A stretch of 60,416 bases of DNA from Bacteroidia bacterium (lineage in GTDB: Bacteria > Bacteroidota > Bacteroidia > Flavobacteriales_D > Crocinitomicaceae), in the NCBI GenBank assembly GCA_030427935.1, contig JAUICI010000003.1, forward strand, positions 1 through 60,416, written 5' to 3'. Every line of letters begins with the position of its first letter. Positions within the stretch are counted from its first letter, which is position 1. The position numbers and the translations under genes are program-made. The notes beneath the pieces were generated by a model. That model was not told the origin of the DNA. It worked only from the letters and a program-made list of their open reading frames with translations, and made no database searches. This document shows positions 34,986 to 44,382 of this stretch, piece by piece.

Positions 34986-35981
34986 ATGAATAATATTTTG
35001 CGTGTTATCGGGATTTACTTCTTACCAGCTGTATTCTTGGTTTTAGGAATTTGGAGAATCTGGGTTGGATTGAAAACCGAAGTGGTTATGGATTCGGCCG
35101 GAAACGAATATTTAATCGAGCAGAATTTCTACGCTATTTTAGCAGGAATTCTTTGTTTCGTTATTAGTGCGATCATCTTCTTATTTACTACTGGTAAATT
35201 AAACAGAAAAATGATTATTGCTATTGGTGCTGTTTCTGTTCCGATTGCAATTATCGTTATCGTTTTGAACTTCCTTTCAATTAAAAACGAAGTGGAAGCA
35301 ATTGCATTTAAGAAAAAAGTTAGAGGAGAAATGATTTTGAGAATTCTTGATTTAAAAGAAGCTCAAATGGCCTATAAAACTGTTCACGGAGATTTTTGTG
35401 ATGATATTGACGAGCTTGTTAAGTTTGTTAAAACTGGAAAAGTGCCGATGCCTGTTTCTGCAGGAAATGTACCTCCAAGAAAAATCACACCTCTTGAAAA
35501 TGATTCACTTTATCCAGGGCAAAACAGAGTAATTGATAACAATATGTCTGAAATTGAGGCTTGGAGATTATCGAACATGGCGAAATCACTTAGTTCAGAG
35601 CAATTGGCAGAGATTAATGCGAATGAGCCTTCTGACAGACAATCATTTTCTGACTTGTTAGAATTCAAAAGAGATACGGTATACATTTCTGTGATTGAAA
35701 AATACTTCTCTGGAAATAAGTATGCAGAAAGAAGAAATACAGTTGAAAGAACTATGGAATTCACATCAGAATTTCCATTCCACCCGGATTCATTAGCAGT
35801 GATTCCTCATAGTGGTGAATCAAAACCAAAGTTTGGACTTGCGAAAAGTTCGATTGTAAAGTCTACTGGTCCAGCTCCAACTCTTTTGATTTGGGCAGTA
35901 CACCCAATGGATTCTTTGGAAATGGATTCAGTTTATTTGGGTAACCTGGACAAAGTAGATTTCAACGGAAGCTGGCAATAA
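34986..35981 (+). CDS. Membrane protein of unknown function (331 aa)
   Basis: Three hydrophobic helices in the first 100 residues (about 5-25, 48-70, 78-98) are followed by a helical and then mixed soluble region of about 230 residues (MILRILDLKEAQMAYKTVHGDFCDDIDELVKFVKTG...). The EAQMAYKTVHGDFCDDIDEL segment recalls the helix after the transmembrane anchor in pilin-like proteins, but here it follows three membrane helices. I do not recognise a named family. It heads a tight run with DUF3822 (4-bp gap), rsmD and coaD. Confidence 0.82.
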   Translation: MNNILRVIGIYFLPAVFLVLGIWRIWVGLKTEVVMDSAGNEYLIEQNFYAILAGILCFVISAIIFLFTTGKLNRKMIIAIGAVSVPIAIIVIVLNFLSIKNEVEAIAFKKKVRGEMILRILDLKEAQMAYKTVHGDFCDDIDELVKFVKTGKVPMPVSAGNVPPRKITPLENDSLYPGQNRVIDNNMSEIEAWRLSNMAKSLSSEQLAEINANEPSDRQSFSDLLEFKRDTVYISVIEKYFSGNKYAERRNTVERTMEFTSEFPFHPDSLAVIPHSGESKPKFGLAKSSIVKSTGPAPTLLIWAVHPMDSLEMDSVYLGNLDKVDFNGSWQ

Positions 35982-35985
35982 TCTA

Positions 35986-36735
35986 ATGATTAATAGTTCG
36001 AACGCGCATCAACATCAACTCAGCATTGAGCTGTCTGATGCTAAAATTCGATTTGCCATTCTTAAAGAAAAGTCTCTACTAAAAGAGTTTTCAGAAAATC
36101 TTGCGGAAAAATCAAGAGAAGAAGTAGAGAAGATTATCAAAAATCATAGTGACCTACAATATGATTTTGGTGATGTGACCCTTTCTTATTCCGAACAAAA
36201 AAGCACCCTGGTTCCTGTTCAAATGATTTCGGAATCTCAACCAGAAAAACTCTTTAAGTTTTGTTATGGTGATACTTCGGAGAACATTGACTACAACAGA
36301 ATTCCGGAACTAGGAATTGCAAATATCTTTCAAATCCCGCTTTGGGTGAAGTCGGCTTTTGTAATTAATTTTCCTGTAATCAATATCTACCATACCAATA
36401 CGGTTTTCTTAAAAGGAATCTTTAATGAAACGGTCTTCAAACCAAAAGCACATGTTTTGGTCTATGAAGATTATTTTAATCTTATAATTGTCCATAAAAC
36501 ACATTTGTTGCTTTCGAATAGCTATGTGTACAAATCTACTGATGACGTGGCTTATCATTTATTATTTGCTCTCGAGCAGAAAGAAGTTCCGCTAAAAGAT
36601 GTAGAAGTCAATCTTTATGGAGATCAAATAAGCTCGGAACTCTTATCAAAACTGAAAAGGGATTTGAAGAATACAAAAGACCATTCCACGAAACATCAAA
36701 ATTTCATCCTTCAAAGTCAAGCATTGTGCGTATAA
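35986..36735 (+). CDS. DUF3822 family protein
   Basis: 249 residues, no signal peptide. The sequence (HQLSIELSDAKIRFAILKE, YIYHTN-type strands, DYFNLIIVHKTHLLLSNSYVYKSTDDVAYHLLFALEQ, VNLYGDQI) matches the Bacteroidota-restricted DUF3822 family, which has an actin/ASKHA-like pattern. Its constant position before rsmD and coaD is typical for the phylum. The role is unknown; a link to ribosome or envelope biogenesis is only inferred from neighbours. The stop overlaps rsmD by 10 bases. Confidence 0.85.
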   Translation: MINSSNAHQHQLSIELSDAKIRFAILKEKSLLKEFSENLAEKSREEVEKIIKNHSDLQYDFGDVTLSYSEQKSTLVPVQMISESQPEKLFKFCYGDTSENIDYNRIPELGIANIFQIPLWVKSAFVINFPVINIYHTNTVFLKGIFNETVFKPKAHVLVYEDYFNLIIVHKTHLLLSNSYVYKSTDDVAYHLLFALEQKEVPLKDVEVNLYGDQISSELLSKLKRDLKNTKDHSTKHQNFILQSQALCV

Positions 36736-37256
36736 TCAGCGGGAAACTAAAAGGAAAACGTATCGCTTTTCCTAAAAATTTTCATTCTCGTCCAACTACC
36801 GATCGAGCCAGAGAAGCTTTGTTTAGTATCATTGATTCCCAATATGAATTTCAAGGACTACATGTTTTAGATCTTTTTTTTGGAACTGGAAGCATCAGCG
36901 TAGAATTTATTTCCAGAGGGGCTGAAAGAGTTGTATCAGTGGATCAAAACTTCCACTCCATAAAGTTTCTCAATAAGTTTATTGAAAAGGAAAATATCGA
37001 AAATATTAAAACCATTAAATCAGACTATAAAAGTTTTATCAAACTCAATTCGGAGAAATTTGACATCATCTTTGCCGACCCTCCATTCGAAATGGCAGGT
37101 GTAGATGAAATCCCTGATTTAATATTTGCAGCCGATTGTCTAACAAATATTGGCACTTTGATTGTAGAACATTCTGATAGAATAGACTTCTCCTCTCATC
37201 CTAAATTTGTAGATTTAAGAAAATATGGAGGAGTGAATTTTTCATTCTTTGAATAA
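36726..37256 (+). CDS. rsmD: 16S rRNA (guanine966-N2)-methyltransferase RsmD
   Basis: 176 residues starting at GTG 36726, which yields the conserved family N-terminus MRIISGKLKGKRIAFP; the frame overlaps DUF3822 by 10 bases. Other markers are RPTTDRAREALFSII (about 22-36), the SAM-binding LDLFFGTGSISVEFISRGA (about 49-67) and the catalytic DPPF (about 120-123). It methylates G966 (E. coli numbering) of 16S rRNA during 30S assembly. The gene is followed after 11 bases by coaD, a pairing widespread in bacteria. Confidence 0.95.
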   Translation: MRIISGKLKGKRIAFPKNFHSRPTTDRAREALFSIIDSQYEFQGLHVLDLFFGTGSISVEFISRGAERVVSVDQNFHSIKFLNKFIEKENIENIKTIKSDYKSFIKLNSEKFDIIFADPPFEMAGVDEIPDLIFAADCLTNIGTLIVEHSDRIDFSSHPKFVDLRKYGGVNFSFFE

Positions 37257-37267
37257 ATCTGAATACT

Positions 37268-37735
37268 ATGTCTAAAATTGTCGTTTTTCCAGGTTCCTTT
37301 GATCCATTCACAAAAGGACACGAAGAAATCGTAAATCGAGGTCTTGAGATCTTTGACAAAGTGATTATTGCAATTGGTGAAAATTCTCAGAAGAACTATC
37401 TTTTTAGCAGAGAAAGTAGAATCAATCATATTGAATCTATTTTCGATGGTCAGGATAATATTGAGATCAAACCCTTTACTGGTCTCACAGTGGATTTCGT
37501 TAAAAAAGAAAAAGCCAATCTTATTTTAAGAGGTTTAAGGAATTCATCTGACTTCAATTTTGAAAGAACGATTGCCCAAATGAATCATGCAATACAAGAC
37601 ATAGAATCCATCTTTTTGATGACAACTCCAGAACTATCTGCAATCAATTCTTCCGTAATCCGAGACATTAAAAAAAATGGGGGTGATATTTCGCAATTTG
37701 TAACAAACGATCATTTGTTGGCTTATAATGAATAA
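37268..37735 (+). CDS. coaD: Phosphopantetheine adenylyltransferase (CoaD)
   Basis: 155 residues with the nucleotidyltransferase motif FPGSFDPFTKGHEEIV (His18 in the TxGH loop), LILRGLRNSSDFNFE and the C-terminal NSSVIRDIKKNGGDISQFV. It transfers AMP from ATP to 4'-phosphopantetheine, the fourth step of coenzyme A synthesis, in the cytoplasm. The length is standard for the family (about 160). Confidence 0.97.
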   Translation: MSKIVVFPGSFDPFTKGHEEIVNRGLEIFDKVIIAIGENSQKNYLFSRESRINHIESIFDGQDNIEIKPFTGLTVDFVKKEKANLILRGLRNSSDFNFERTIAQMNHAIQDIESIFLMTTPELSAINSSVIRDIKKNGGDISQFVTNDHLLAYNE

Positions 37736-37742
37736 AGATTTA

Positions 37743-39215
37743 ATGACAAGGAATTTCTTAACACTTCTATTTTTCCTCTTCTCAATCTGTAGTATTGGGC
37801 AGACTTCCATTGTAGGTTTTGCACCAGAATTCATCGGGAAAGAAGCCAATGTATACATCATTGAAGATTACATCACTTATAAACGAAAAAAAGTAGGTAA
37901 TGCTATTGTAGAAGCTAAAGACAGTTCCTTTCACATTAGCTTCGATTTAAAAGAAATTAATAAGGCGGTTGTCGAAATTGAGAATATAATTGGATATCTC
38001 TATGTGGATGTCGATAAGAAATATGAAGTTATTTTTCAACCTAAATCAAAAGAAGCTAAAAGATTGACGGAAAACGAGATTGTACTCTCTTTTCTGAACC
38101 TTTCTGAGTCAGATATCAATTATAAAATTCTGGCTTTTGATATGTGGGTGGATGACTTTCTATTCAAACATTATTACAAATCCAATATCAATACTAATAA
38201 TGTAAAAAGTGACTCCCTTAAAGACAAGTCTTCTAAATCTGCTTTTTATGCGGAATTAGACACTTTCAAAATGTATGTTGATGAGTATTACAAAAACGAA
38301 TCAGATGTCTTTTTTCTGAATTACATCAAGTTTTCGGTTGCCCAATTGGATAATATTCATCATTCAAAAATGTCTAATAATGAAGGAATCAAAAGATTTG
38401 AAACCTATTTGAAAGATGTTCCGGTATATTACAATAATGAAAAGTACATGAACTATTTTAAGTTCTTCTTTTCTAAATATTTCTCGACACTTCCAAGCAT
38501 GTATCAAGCTCAAATCGATACTGCTATTGCTCATGCTAGTCCAAGAGAATTATGGAAAGCACTTTCATTTGATTATCGCTTGAGAAATCCTCAGCACAAG
38601 GAATTACTAATGATACTGGCTTTAGGTGAATCTCATTTTTCATTGGCTTATGATTATGGAGATGCCGCAATTATTATGTTAGATTCTTTGACAGAAATTG
38701 CGAGAGTGCCAGAAAATAAGATTATCGCTCAAAATATTTTAAATGAAATCACAAGTCTTTTACCGGGTTATCCTGCACCAGTAATCGCTTTAAAAGGTGA
38801 TGACGGCAAACCAAAAACCTGGTACAATTATGAAGGCATCCACATTTATGTATCCTTTTTTGAAACTTGGTGTACCGAGTGCGTCAAGGAAATGAGAATC
38901 ATTAAAGCCATGAATGAACGTTATGAAGGTGCGGTTAAATTTGTTTCTATTTGTACGGACTCAGATCCTGAGAAATACGCCAAATTTAGAAAAGACCACC
39001 CCGATTTCAATTGGGACTTCTATCATGTCGCTGGAAATAAAAATGAGGTCATGAATAAATTTAAAGTAAAAGACCTACCAGCTTATTTTTTAATTGATCA
39101 AGATGGTTTTATTGTTCAAGCTCCAGCTCAATCCCCTATTCCTGATGGAGAAGGTGAAACTGTTGAAGAAACCTTTGAAGAAATTGTAAAAGCCTTGAGG
39201 TATAGAAATGAGTAA
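37743..39215 (+). CDS. TlpA-like thioredoxin-fold protein (periplasmic)
   Basis: Start chosen at ATG 37743 because it gives a clean signal peptide (MTRNFLTLLFFLFSICSIGQ); the upstream ATG 37728 would overlap coaD. The 490-residue protein has an unrecognised N-terminal part (beta domain about 20-110, then helices) and a C-terminal thioredoxin domain (about 350-490) with active site WCTEC (Cys377, Cys380) and a cis-Pro motif LPAYFLID. Such TlpA/ResA-like proteins reduce disulfides outside the cytoplasm, for example in cytochrome c maturation. The stop overlaps the kinase gene by 8 bases. Confidence 0.9.
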   Translation: MTRNFLTLLFFLFSICSIGQTSIVGFAPEFIGKEANVYIIEDYITYKRKKVGNAIVEAKDSSFHISFDLKEINKAVVEIENIIGYLYVDVDKKYEVIFQPKSKEAKRLTENEIVLSFLNLSESDINYKILAFDMWVDDFLFKHYYKSNINTNNVKSDSLKDKSSKSAFYAELDTFKMYVDEYYKNESDVFFLNYIKFSVAQLDNIHHSKMSNNEGIKRFETYLKDVPVYYNNEKYMNYFKFFFSKYFSTLPSMYQAQIDTAIAHASPRELWKALSFDYRLRNPQHKELLMILALGESHFSLAYDYGDAAIIMLDSLTEIARVPENKIIAQNILNEITSLLPGYPAPVIALKGDDGKPKTWYNYEGIHIYVSFFETWCTECVKEMRIIKAMNERYEGAVKFVSICTDSDPEKYAKFRKDHPDFNWDFYHVAGNKNEVMNKFKVKDLPAYFLIDQDGFIVQAPAQSPIPDGEGETVEETFEEIVKALRYRNE

Positions 39216-40059
39216 TCCCGATCCAGTTGTATTAGGTTCTGGAAATTTTTCAACCACTTTTCTCAAGGTTGAAAATGATCAAAAATTTGTTCTAAAAAAA
39301 CTCAAACCCAAACATCGAGACAACCCAAAAGTTATTCGCTTATTTGAGAACGAAGAACTGTTTATTTTTGATCATCCCGGATTGCCAAATGAAATTCGAT
39401 ATTTTGAAGACTATGGCGACCATTTTCTGGTAAAACCTTTTGTTGATGGCCATTCTCTTGAGGATTTGAAAAAGAAGTTGACTGCACCTCAATTAAGAAC
39501 TATACTCCTCGAATTAATCGACTTACTACTTTTTCTTGAGAAAGAAGAAATTGTGCATTGCGATCTCAAACCCTCCAATATCCTAATTGATGATGATGGT
39601 AAGGTTAATTTACTCGATTTTGGTTTGGCCCAAAGAATTGGAGATCCAAAAATTAATTTCACACTGTTTTCATTGGGATTTTCAGCTCCAGAGCTAATTT
39701 TAAATCGGAGACAAATTATCGATCAACGCACCGATATTTTTTCTTTTGGCATGCTCATGTACTATCTAATCGAAGGCAAACTTCCATACACGGACTCGAA
39801 TCCGAGTCATTTTACCAACCTTCAAATCACCTACCCCATCCCAAAAGGAAGTAAAATCCAAAAAGATATATGGCCTATTATCAGCAAATGTTTGGCTAAA
39901 TATCAATTTGAATTCCCACCAAATCGATACAAAGATTTAGAGCTAGATAAACGCCTGTGGGATGGTATGAATCAGAGATATAACAATTTCTCGGAACTAA
40001 AAGAAGATCTTCAAAAATTAGAAGAAAAAGCATTCAAATCTAAACGATTTAGATTTTAG
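39208..40059 (+). CDS. Hanks-type Ser/Thr protein kinase (soluble)
   Basis: 283 residues forming little more than a kinase domain. Glycine loop GSGNFSTTF (10-18), ATP-anchoring Lys30 (FVLKKL), catalytic HCDLKPSN (Asp119, Asn124; Cys replaces the usual Arg of HRD), DFG at 137-139, APEL (about 160-163) and DIFSFGMLMY of subdomain IX are present. There is no membrane segment or sensor domain. HCD instead of HRD is the non-RD form, expected to need no activation-loop phosphorylation. The ATG overlaps the previous stop in an ATGAGTAA arrangement. Targets unknown. Confidence 0.92.
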   Translation: MSNPDPVVLGSGNFSTTFLKVENDQKFVLKKLKPKHRDNPKVIRLFENEELFIFDHPGLPNEIRYFEDYGDHFLVKPFVDGHSLEDLKKKLTAPQLRTILLELIDLLLFLEKEEIVHCDLKPSNILIDDDGKVNLLDFGLAQRIGDPKINFTLFSLGFSAPELILNRRQIIDQRTDIFSFGMLMYYLIEGKLPYTDSNPSHFTNLQITYPIPKGSKIQKDIWPIISKCLAKYQFEFPPNRYKDLELDKRLWDGMNQRYNNFSELKEDLQKLEEKAFKSKRFRF

Positions 40060-40071
40060 ATTGTTAATCCT

Positions 40072-40079
40072 TAAGTTTG
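40072..40079 (+). promoter_or_regulatory. Candidate -7 element for the LmbE-symporter operon
   Basis: TAAGTTTG matches TAnnTTTG exactly, 31 bases before the ATG of the deacetylase gene; no convincing -33 element is seen. Confidence 0.45.
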
Positions 40080-40109
40080 TTGGAACAAATACCAAACATT
40101 CAAACTTAA

Positions 40110-42551
40110 ATGATGAGCAAATTTATTCTTTGTTTTCTACTACTTACGTCAACACATTTGCTGGCAAATAAACCGCCCTCAGAGATCTATCAGAACCTTT
40201 TAAAATTGAAATCTCTTAAGCGTGTTCTTTATATTGCCGCACATCCTGATGATGAAAACACAAGGGCCCTTGCCTACTTTTCTTTAGGGGAAAATGCGCA
40301 AACTGCCTACTTATCACTTACAAGAGGTGATGGTGGTCAAAACCTTATTGGGGGCGAATTAAGTGAAGACTTAGGTGTACTCAGAACTCAAGAACTTCTC
40401 GCCGCACGTCGACATGATAAAGCCAATCAGTTCTTCTCAAGAGCCGTTGATTTTGGCTATTCAAAAAATGCTGAAGAGACCTTTGAAAAATGGGGCAAAG
40501 AAAATGTTCTTTCGGATGTCGTACTTGTGATTCGAAAATTTAAACCAGATGTAATTATCACGCGATTTCCTCCAGACAAAAGAGGTGGTCATGGTCATCA
40601 TACTGCATCAGCAATAGTAGCAATCGAAGCTTTTGAAAAAGCAGCCGACCCTGATTTCAGACCTGATCAAGTTGAGGAATTTGGTACATGGAAAGCAAAT
40701 GCTGTTTATTGGAACTCGTCTACTTGGTGGGACAAAGAGCTTGCGGAAAAAGCAAAAGACAACTCCAAATACATTGTCAAAGATATTGGTGGATACAATC
40801 CTTACCTTGGAATGTCCTATAATGAAATTGGAACCATTGCTCGTTCCCAGCATAAATGTCAAGGCTTTGGTGCCGTTATTGAAAGAGGTAGTCGAGTGGA
40901 GTATTTCGAGCATTTGGCAGGAGAAGAATTAAAAGATTTCTTTGAAAATCAAAATAATGATTGGTCCATCTTAATTGACAAGAATTTCAGTAAAAAACTA
41001 AATGAACTTATTGAGAATTTCAATTTTGTTTCTCCTGAAAAAAACATTGTCAAACTAGGCGAAATTCGAAAGGAAATTTTGAAAATCAATGACGAAGAAA
41101 TTCAAAAAGAGAAATTGGAATTGATTCATCAAATCATATTGGACTGTGCCGGCTTGTACTCAGATTTTAAAACCTCTGATTTTGCAATTTCTTTAGATGA
41201 TTCTGCAGGTGTTGAATTGACCTTACTCAACCGATCCGGAGTTGAGATCTCCTTAACGGGTGTTTCAAATCCATCGGATAGAATTACAAAGGTATTTTCT
41301 GATAAACTGCAGCCAAATGTGCCTATGATTCAGAAATTCACGATCAATTCAAACAACACGATTTCAAATCCATTTTGGTTAAATGATCCCTTTACAACTC
41401 TATATCATGTAGAAAAAAAATACCTCGGAGCAGCTGAAAATGAAGCAAGTTTTGCTTTTCAAGTCAACCTAAATATTGAAGGAATCCCAGTACATTTTAA
41501 AGTTCCCCTCGAACAAATAACCAGAGATCCCGCTTATGGAGAAAGGAGACGACCTGTTATTTCAACACCTTCGCTTACCGCAAGTTTTGATCAGAAACTG
41601 ACTTTGATCAAACCTGGGGAAACCAAAAAAGTAAAAATCAATTTTCACTCCTTTGCGGATTCGCTTAAGCAAACTGTCAAAATACTAGCACCAAAAGGCT
41701 GGAAAATTGAACCGAGAGAAATTCAGATATCTTCCAAAAGAAAACATGAGGAGATCTTTAAAGAACTTACGATAACGGCTAATGAAACAAGTGAAAGAGG
41801 TTATTTAATTCTTGCCAATGGTGATCAGCAATTAAAATCGTATACCGAAATTTCTTACGATCACATTCCAACTCAAGTTATTTTCAAGCCAAGTCAAATA
41901 GAGTTGATAAAATTGGACGCTAAAATCAACAAGAGAAAAATTGCGTATATCAAGGGAGTGAAAGATGCCGTACCAGATGGTATTCGCGAATTGGGCTTCG
42001 AAATCGATGAATTTGAAGTTGAAGATTTGGCGGAATTAGATCTGGCACCTTATGGCACGGTAGTTTTAGGTATTCGAATATATAATGTCAAAAATGAATT
42101 GAAAAATTTCGACCAAAAACTATTCGACTATGTTGCAAAAGGGGGCCGTGTAATTATGCAATACAACACCGCGTCAAGATGGGCTCGAGCTCAGGAATAT
42201 GGACCAAAACCTTTCAAAATTGGTCGTAAAAGAGTCACTGAGGAAGATGCCAAAGTAACTTTCCTGATAAAAGAACATCCGGTTTTAAATCAGCCCAATA
42301 AAATTACAGAAAAAGATTTCGACAATTGGGTACAAGAAAGAGGCTTATATTTTGCTGATTCTTGGGATGATGACTATAAATCCATTTTTGCATGGAATGA
42401 TAAAGGTGAAGAACCAACGAAAGGCGCTCTCATCATTTTAAATCACGGTAAAGGTCAATTTATTTACACGGGAATATCTTTCTTTAGAGAATTGCCAAAT
42501 GGAGTTGAAGGGGCTTTTAAGTTATTTGCTAATCTCTTGAGCTATGAGTAA
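40110..42551 (+). CDS. PIG-L/LmbE family deacetylase, secreted, with C-terminal domains
   Basis: 813 residues with a signal peptide (MMSKFILCFLLLTSTHLLA). The PIG-L domain (about 35-280) has the metal motif AAHPDDE (44-49), LTRGDGGQN and GGHGHHTAS (about 158-166). A beta-sandwich region follows (about 370-620), then a class I glutamine amidotransferase-like region (about 625-813, KIAYIKGVKDAVPDGIRELG and GKGQFIYTGISFFREL). This architecture is common in Bacteroidota. It should deacetylate N-acetylglucosamine-containing sugars in the periplasm or at the surface. Downstream are a tiny membrane protein and a sodium:solute symporter, suggesting uptake of the product. Confidence 0.9.
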   Translation: MMSKFILCFLLLTSTHLLANKPPSEIYQNLLKLKSLKRVLYIAAHPDDENTRALAYFSLGENAQTAYLSLTRGDGGQNLIGGELSEDLGVLRTQELLAARRHDKANQFFSRAVDFGYSKNAEETFEKWGKENVLSDVVLVIRKFKPDVIITRFPPDKRGGHGHHTASAIVAIEAFEKAADPDFRPDQVEEFGTWKANAVYWNSSTWWDKELAEKAKDNSKYIVKDIGGYNPYLGMSYNEIGTIARSQHKCQGFGAVIERGSRVEYFEHLAGEELKDFFENQNNDWSILIDKNFSKKLNELIENFNFVSPEKNIVKLGEIRKEILKINDEEIQKEKLELIHQIILDCAGLYSDFKTSDFAISLDDSAGVELTLLNRSGVEISLTGVSNPSDRITKVFSDKLQPNVPMIQKFTINSNNTISNPFWLNDPFTTLYHVEKKYLGAAENEASFAFQVNLNIEGIPVHFKVPLEQITRDPAYGERRRPVISTPSLTASFDQKLTLIKPGETKKVKINFHSFADSLKQTVKILAPKGWKIEPREIQISSKRKHEEIFKELTITANETSERGYLILANGDQQLKSYTEISYDHIPTQVIFKPSQIELIKLDAKINKRKIAYIKGVKDAVPDGIRELGFEIDEFEVEDLAELDLAPYGTVVLGIRIYNVKNELKNFDQKLFDYVAKGGRVIMQYNTASRWARAQEYGPKPFKIGRKRVTEEDAKVTFLIKEHPVLNQPNKITEKDFDNWVQERGLYFADSWDDDYKSIFAWNDKGEEPTKGALIILNHGKGQFIYTGISFFRELPNGVEGAFKLFANLLSYE

Positions 42552-42690
42552 GAAAGAAGACATTTTAGATCACAAAGAACCTGAAAATCAAAAAGACGGG
42601 ACCAATTGGAGTTATTGGTATATTGGTTTATTGGGCTTCCTTTTACTTCAAATCGCTATTTATTCATGGATCACATTAAGCTATAAATAA
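42544..42690 (+). CDS. 48-aa single-pass membrane protein between LmbE and symporter
   Basis: A 48-codon frame, ATG at 42544 inside the last codons of the LmbE gene (ATGAGTAA overlap) and stop overlapping the symporter ATG (TAATG at 42688-42692). The product has a charged N-terminus of about 20 residues and one hydrophobic helix (about 24-45, SYWYIGLLGFLLLQIAIY) ending SWITLSYK. Overlaps at both ends indicate tight translational coupling. It is likely a small accessory subunit of the sodium:solute symporter; small partner subunits are known for other members of that family, but no direct match is claimed. Confidence 0.85.
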   Translation: MSKKEDILDHKEPENQKDGTNWSYWYIGLLGFLLLQIAIYSWITLSYK

Positions 42691-44378
42691 TGAGCGTATT
42701 TGATTGGCTGGTATTAGGAATAACCTTAGCACTCATTGTTGGCTATGGTAGCTGGAAGACAAGGAAAAACAGAAATCTTGAAGGTTATTTAAAAGGCAAT
42801 AATTCTGAAAATTGGGCTACCATTGGTCTTTCGATCATGGCCACTCAAGCCAGTGCAATTACTTTTCTTTCCACTCCTGGTCAAGCCTATGAGCATGGCA
42901 TGGGATTCGTCCAGTTTTATTTCGGACTTCCACTAGCCATGGTTTTGATATCCGTTTTCTTTTTACCAATTTACTACAGATTAAAAGTTTATACCGCATA
43001 TGAGTATCTTGAAAGTCGTTTTGATGTTAAAGTACGAGCTTTTACAGCACTTTTATTTCTGATTTCAAGAGGATTGGCCGCCGGTATTACTATTTATGCT
43101 CCTGCGATTATCCTTTCTACTCTTTTAGGTTGGCATCTTCAATTAACCTGTATATTGATTGGAGGCTTAGTAATTGTCTATACCGTTTCAGGGGGAAGTC
43201 GAGCTGTTTCATTAACTCAGAAATGGCAAATGGCCATCATCATGGGTGGAATGGTAGCAGCGTTTTTCTTTGTACTCGGAGAACTTCCGGAGAATTTTAG
43301 TATGATGGATGGTGTCAACCTAGCAGGTGCAATGGGTAAAATGAATATTATTGACACCTCAACGGAATTAGATAATAGATATACGCTTTTGTCTGGACTT
43401 GTAGGTGGCTTGTTTTTATTCCTCTCCTACTTTGGTACAGATCAATCGCAAGTTCAGAGATATTTGGGAGGAAAAAGTCTAAAAGAATCCAGACTCGGAT
43501 TAATGTTTAATGGTCTAGTGAAAATCCCCATGCAATTCTTCATTCTTTTCATCGGGATTATGGTTTTTGTCACCTACCAATTTAACACACCTCCAATTAT
43601 CTTCAATAAATCTGCAACCACAATAGATACGGAACAAAATCAAGAATTGGTGGAGATTGAAAAAAAATACAAAGAGGTGAGATCCTACAAATCGATCGCA
43701 ATTGCAGGTTGGAAAGAAGGAGAGCCCATGGCAACTTCTATGCTGCATCATCTCCACCACCAAGAGAAGGAATTGAGAAAAGAATACAAAGAAAAACTAA
43801 TCGAATTGGATCCGAATTATCAAGAAAAAGATTCGGATTATATTTTTCTAACTTTCGTTCTTACTTATCTACCACATGGATTAATTGGATTACTCCTAGC
43901 AGTTATATTTTCGGCCGCCATGTCCTCAACCGCAGGAGAATTAAACGCGCTTGCCAGTACCACAACCGTCGATTTTTACAAAAGGTATTTTTCGAAATCA
44001 GATGATGAAAGAAAAGATCTTATTACGAGCAAAATATTAACCATCATTTGGGGTTTACTTGCCATTGGCGTTGCCTTAATCGCGGGTCTCTTTGAAAATT
44101 TGATCCAATTGGTAAATATTCTAGGCTCTTTATTTTATGGAACAATTCTAGGTGTTTTCCTCGTTGCTTTCTTCTTTAAAGCTGTAAAAGGAAATGCGGC
44201 TTTGGTAGGTGGTATTGTTTCTCAAGTATTCATTCTAGTTGTCCATTTTTTCAAAGAAGAAGAATGGATGCCACAAATCGAATTTTTATACTACAATTTA
44301 ATTGGTAGTATTATTGTAATTTTAATCGCTCTAATTACTCAGTTAATTCTTAATAATTCAAATAAATTAAAAACTTAA
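42690..44378 (+). CDS. Sodium:solute symporter (SSS family)
   Basis: 562 residues with about 13-14 hydrophobic helices. The N-terminus VFDWLVLGITLALIVGYGSWKTRKNRNLEGYLKGNNSENWATIGLS and the TQASAITFLSTPGQAYEHGMGFVQFYFGLP region match the solute:sodium symporter signature; SSTAGELNALASTTTVDFYKRYF is the second conserved block. A hydrophilic loop at about 310-390 (EIEKKYKEVRSYK...EKELRKEYKEK) is longer than usual. It should import a sugar, amino acid or organic acid with sodium; the upstream deacetylase gene suggests an amino-sugar-related substrate. It is translationally coupled to the 48-aa protein. Confidence 0.93.
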   Translation: MSVFDWLVLGITLALIVGYGSWKTRKNRNLEGYLKGNNSENWATIGLSIMATQASAITFLSTPGQAYEHGMGFVQFYFGLPLAMVLISVFFLPIYYRLKVYTAYEYLESRFDVKVRAFTALLFLISRGLAAGITIYAPAIILSTLLGWHLQLTCILIGGLVIVYTVSGGSRAVSLTQKWQMAIIMGGMVAAFFFVLGELPENFSMMDGVNLAGAMGKMNIIDTSTELDNRYTLLSGLVGGLFLFLSYFGTDQSQVQRYLGGKSLKESRLGLMFNGLVKIPMQFFILFIGIMVFVTYQFNTPPIIFNKSATTIDTEQNQELVEIEKKYKEVRSYKSIAIAGWKEGEPMATSMLHHLHHQEKELRKEYKEKLIELDPNYQEKDSDYIFLTFVLTYLPHGLIGLLLAVIFSAAMSSTAGELNALASTTTVDFYKRYFSKSDDERKDLITSKILTIIWGLLAIGVALIAGLFENLIQLVNILGSLFYGTILGVFLVAFFFKAVKGNAALVGGIVSQVFILVVHFFKEEEWMPQIEFLYYNLIGSIIVILIALITQLILNNSNKLKT

Positions 44379-44382
44379 AAAA

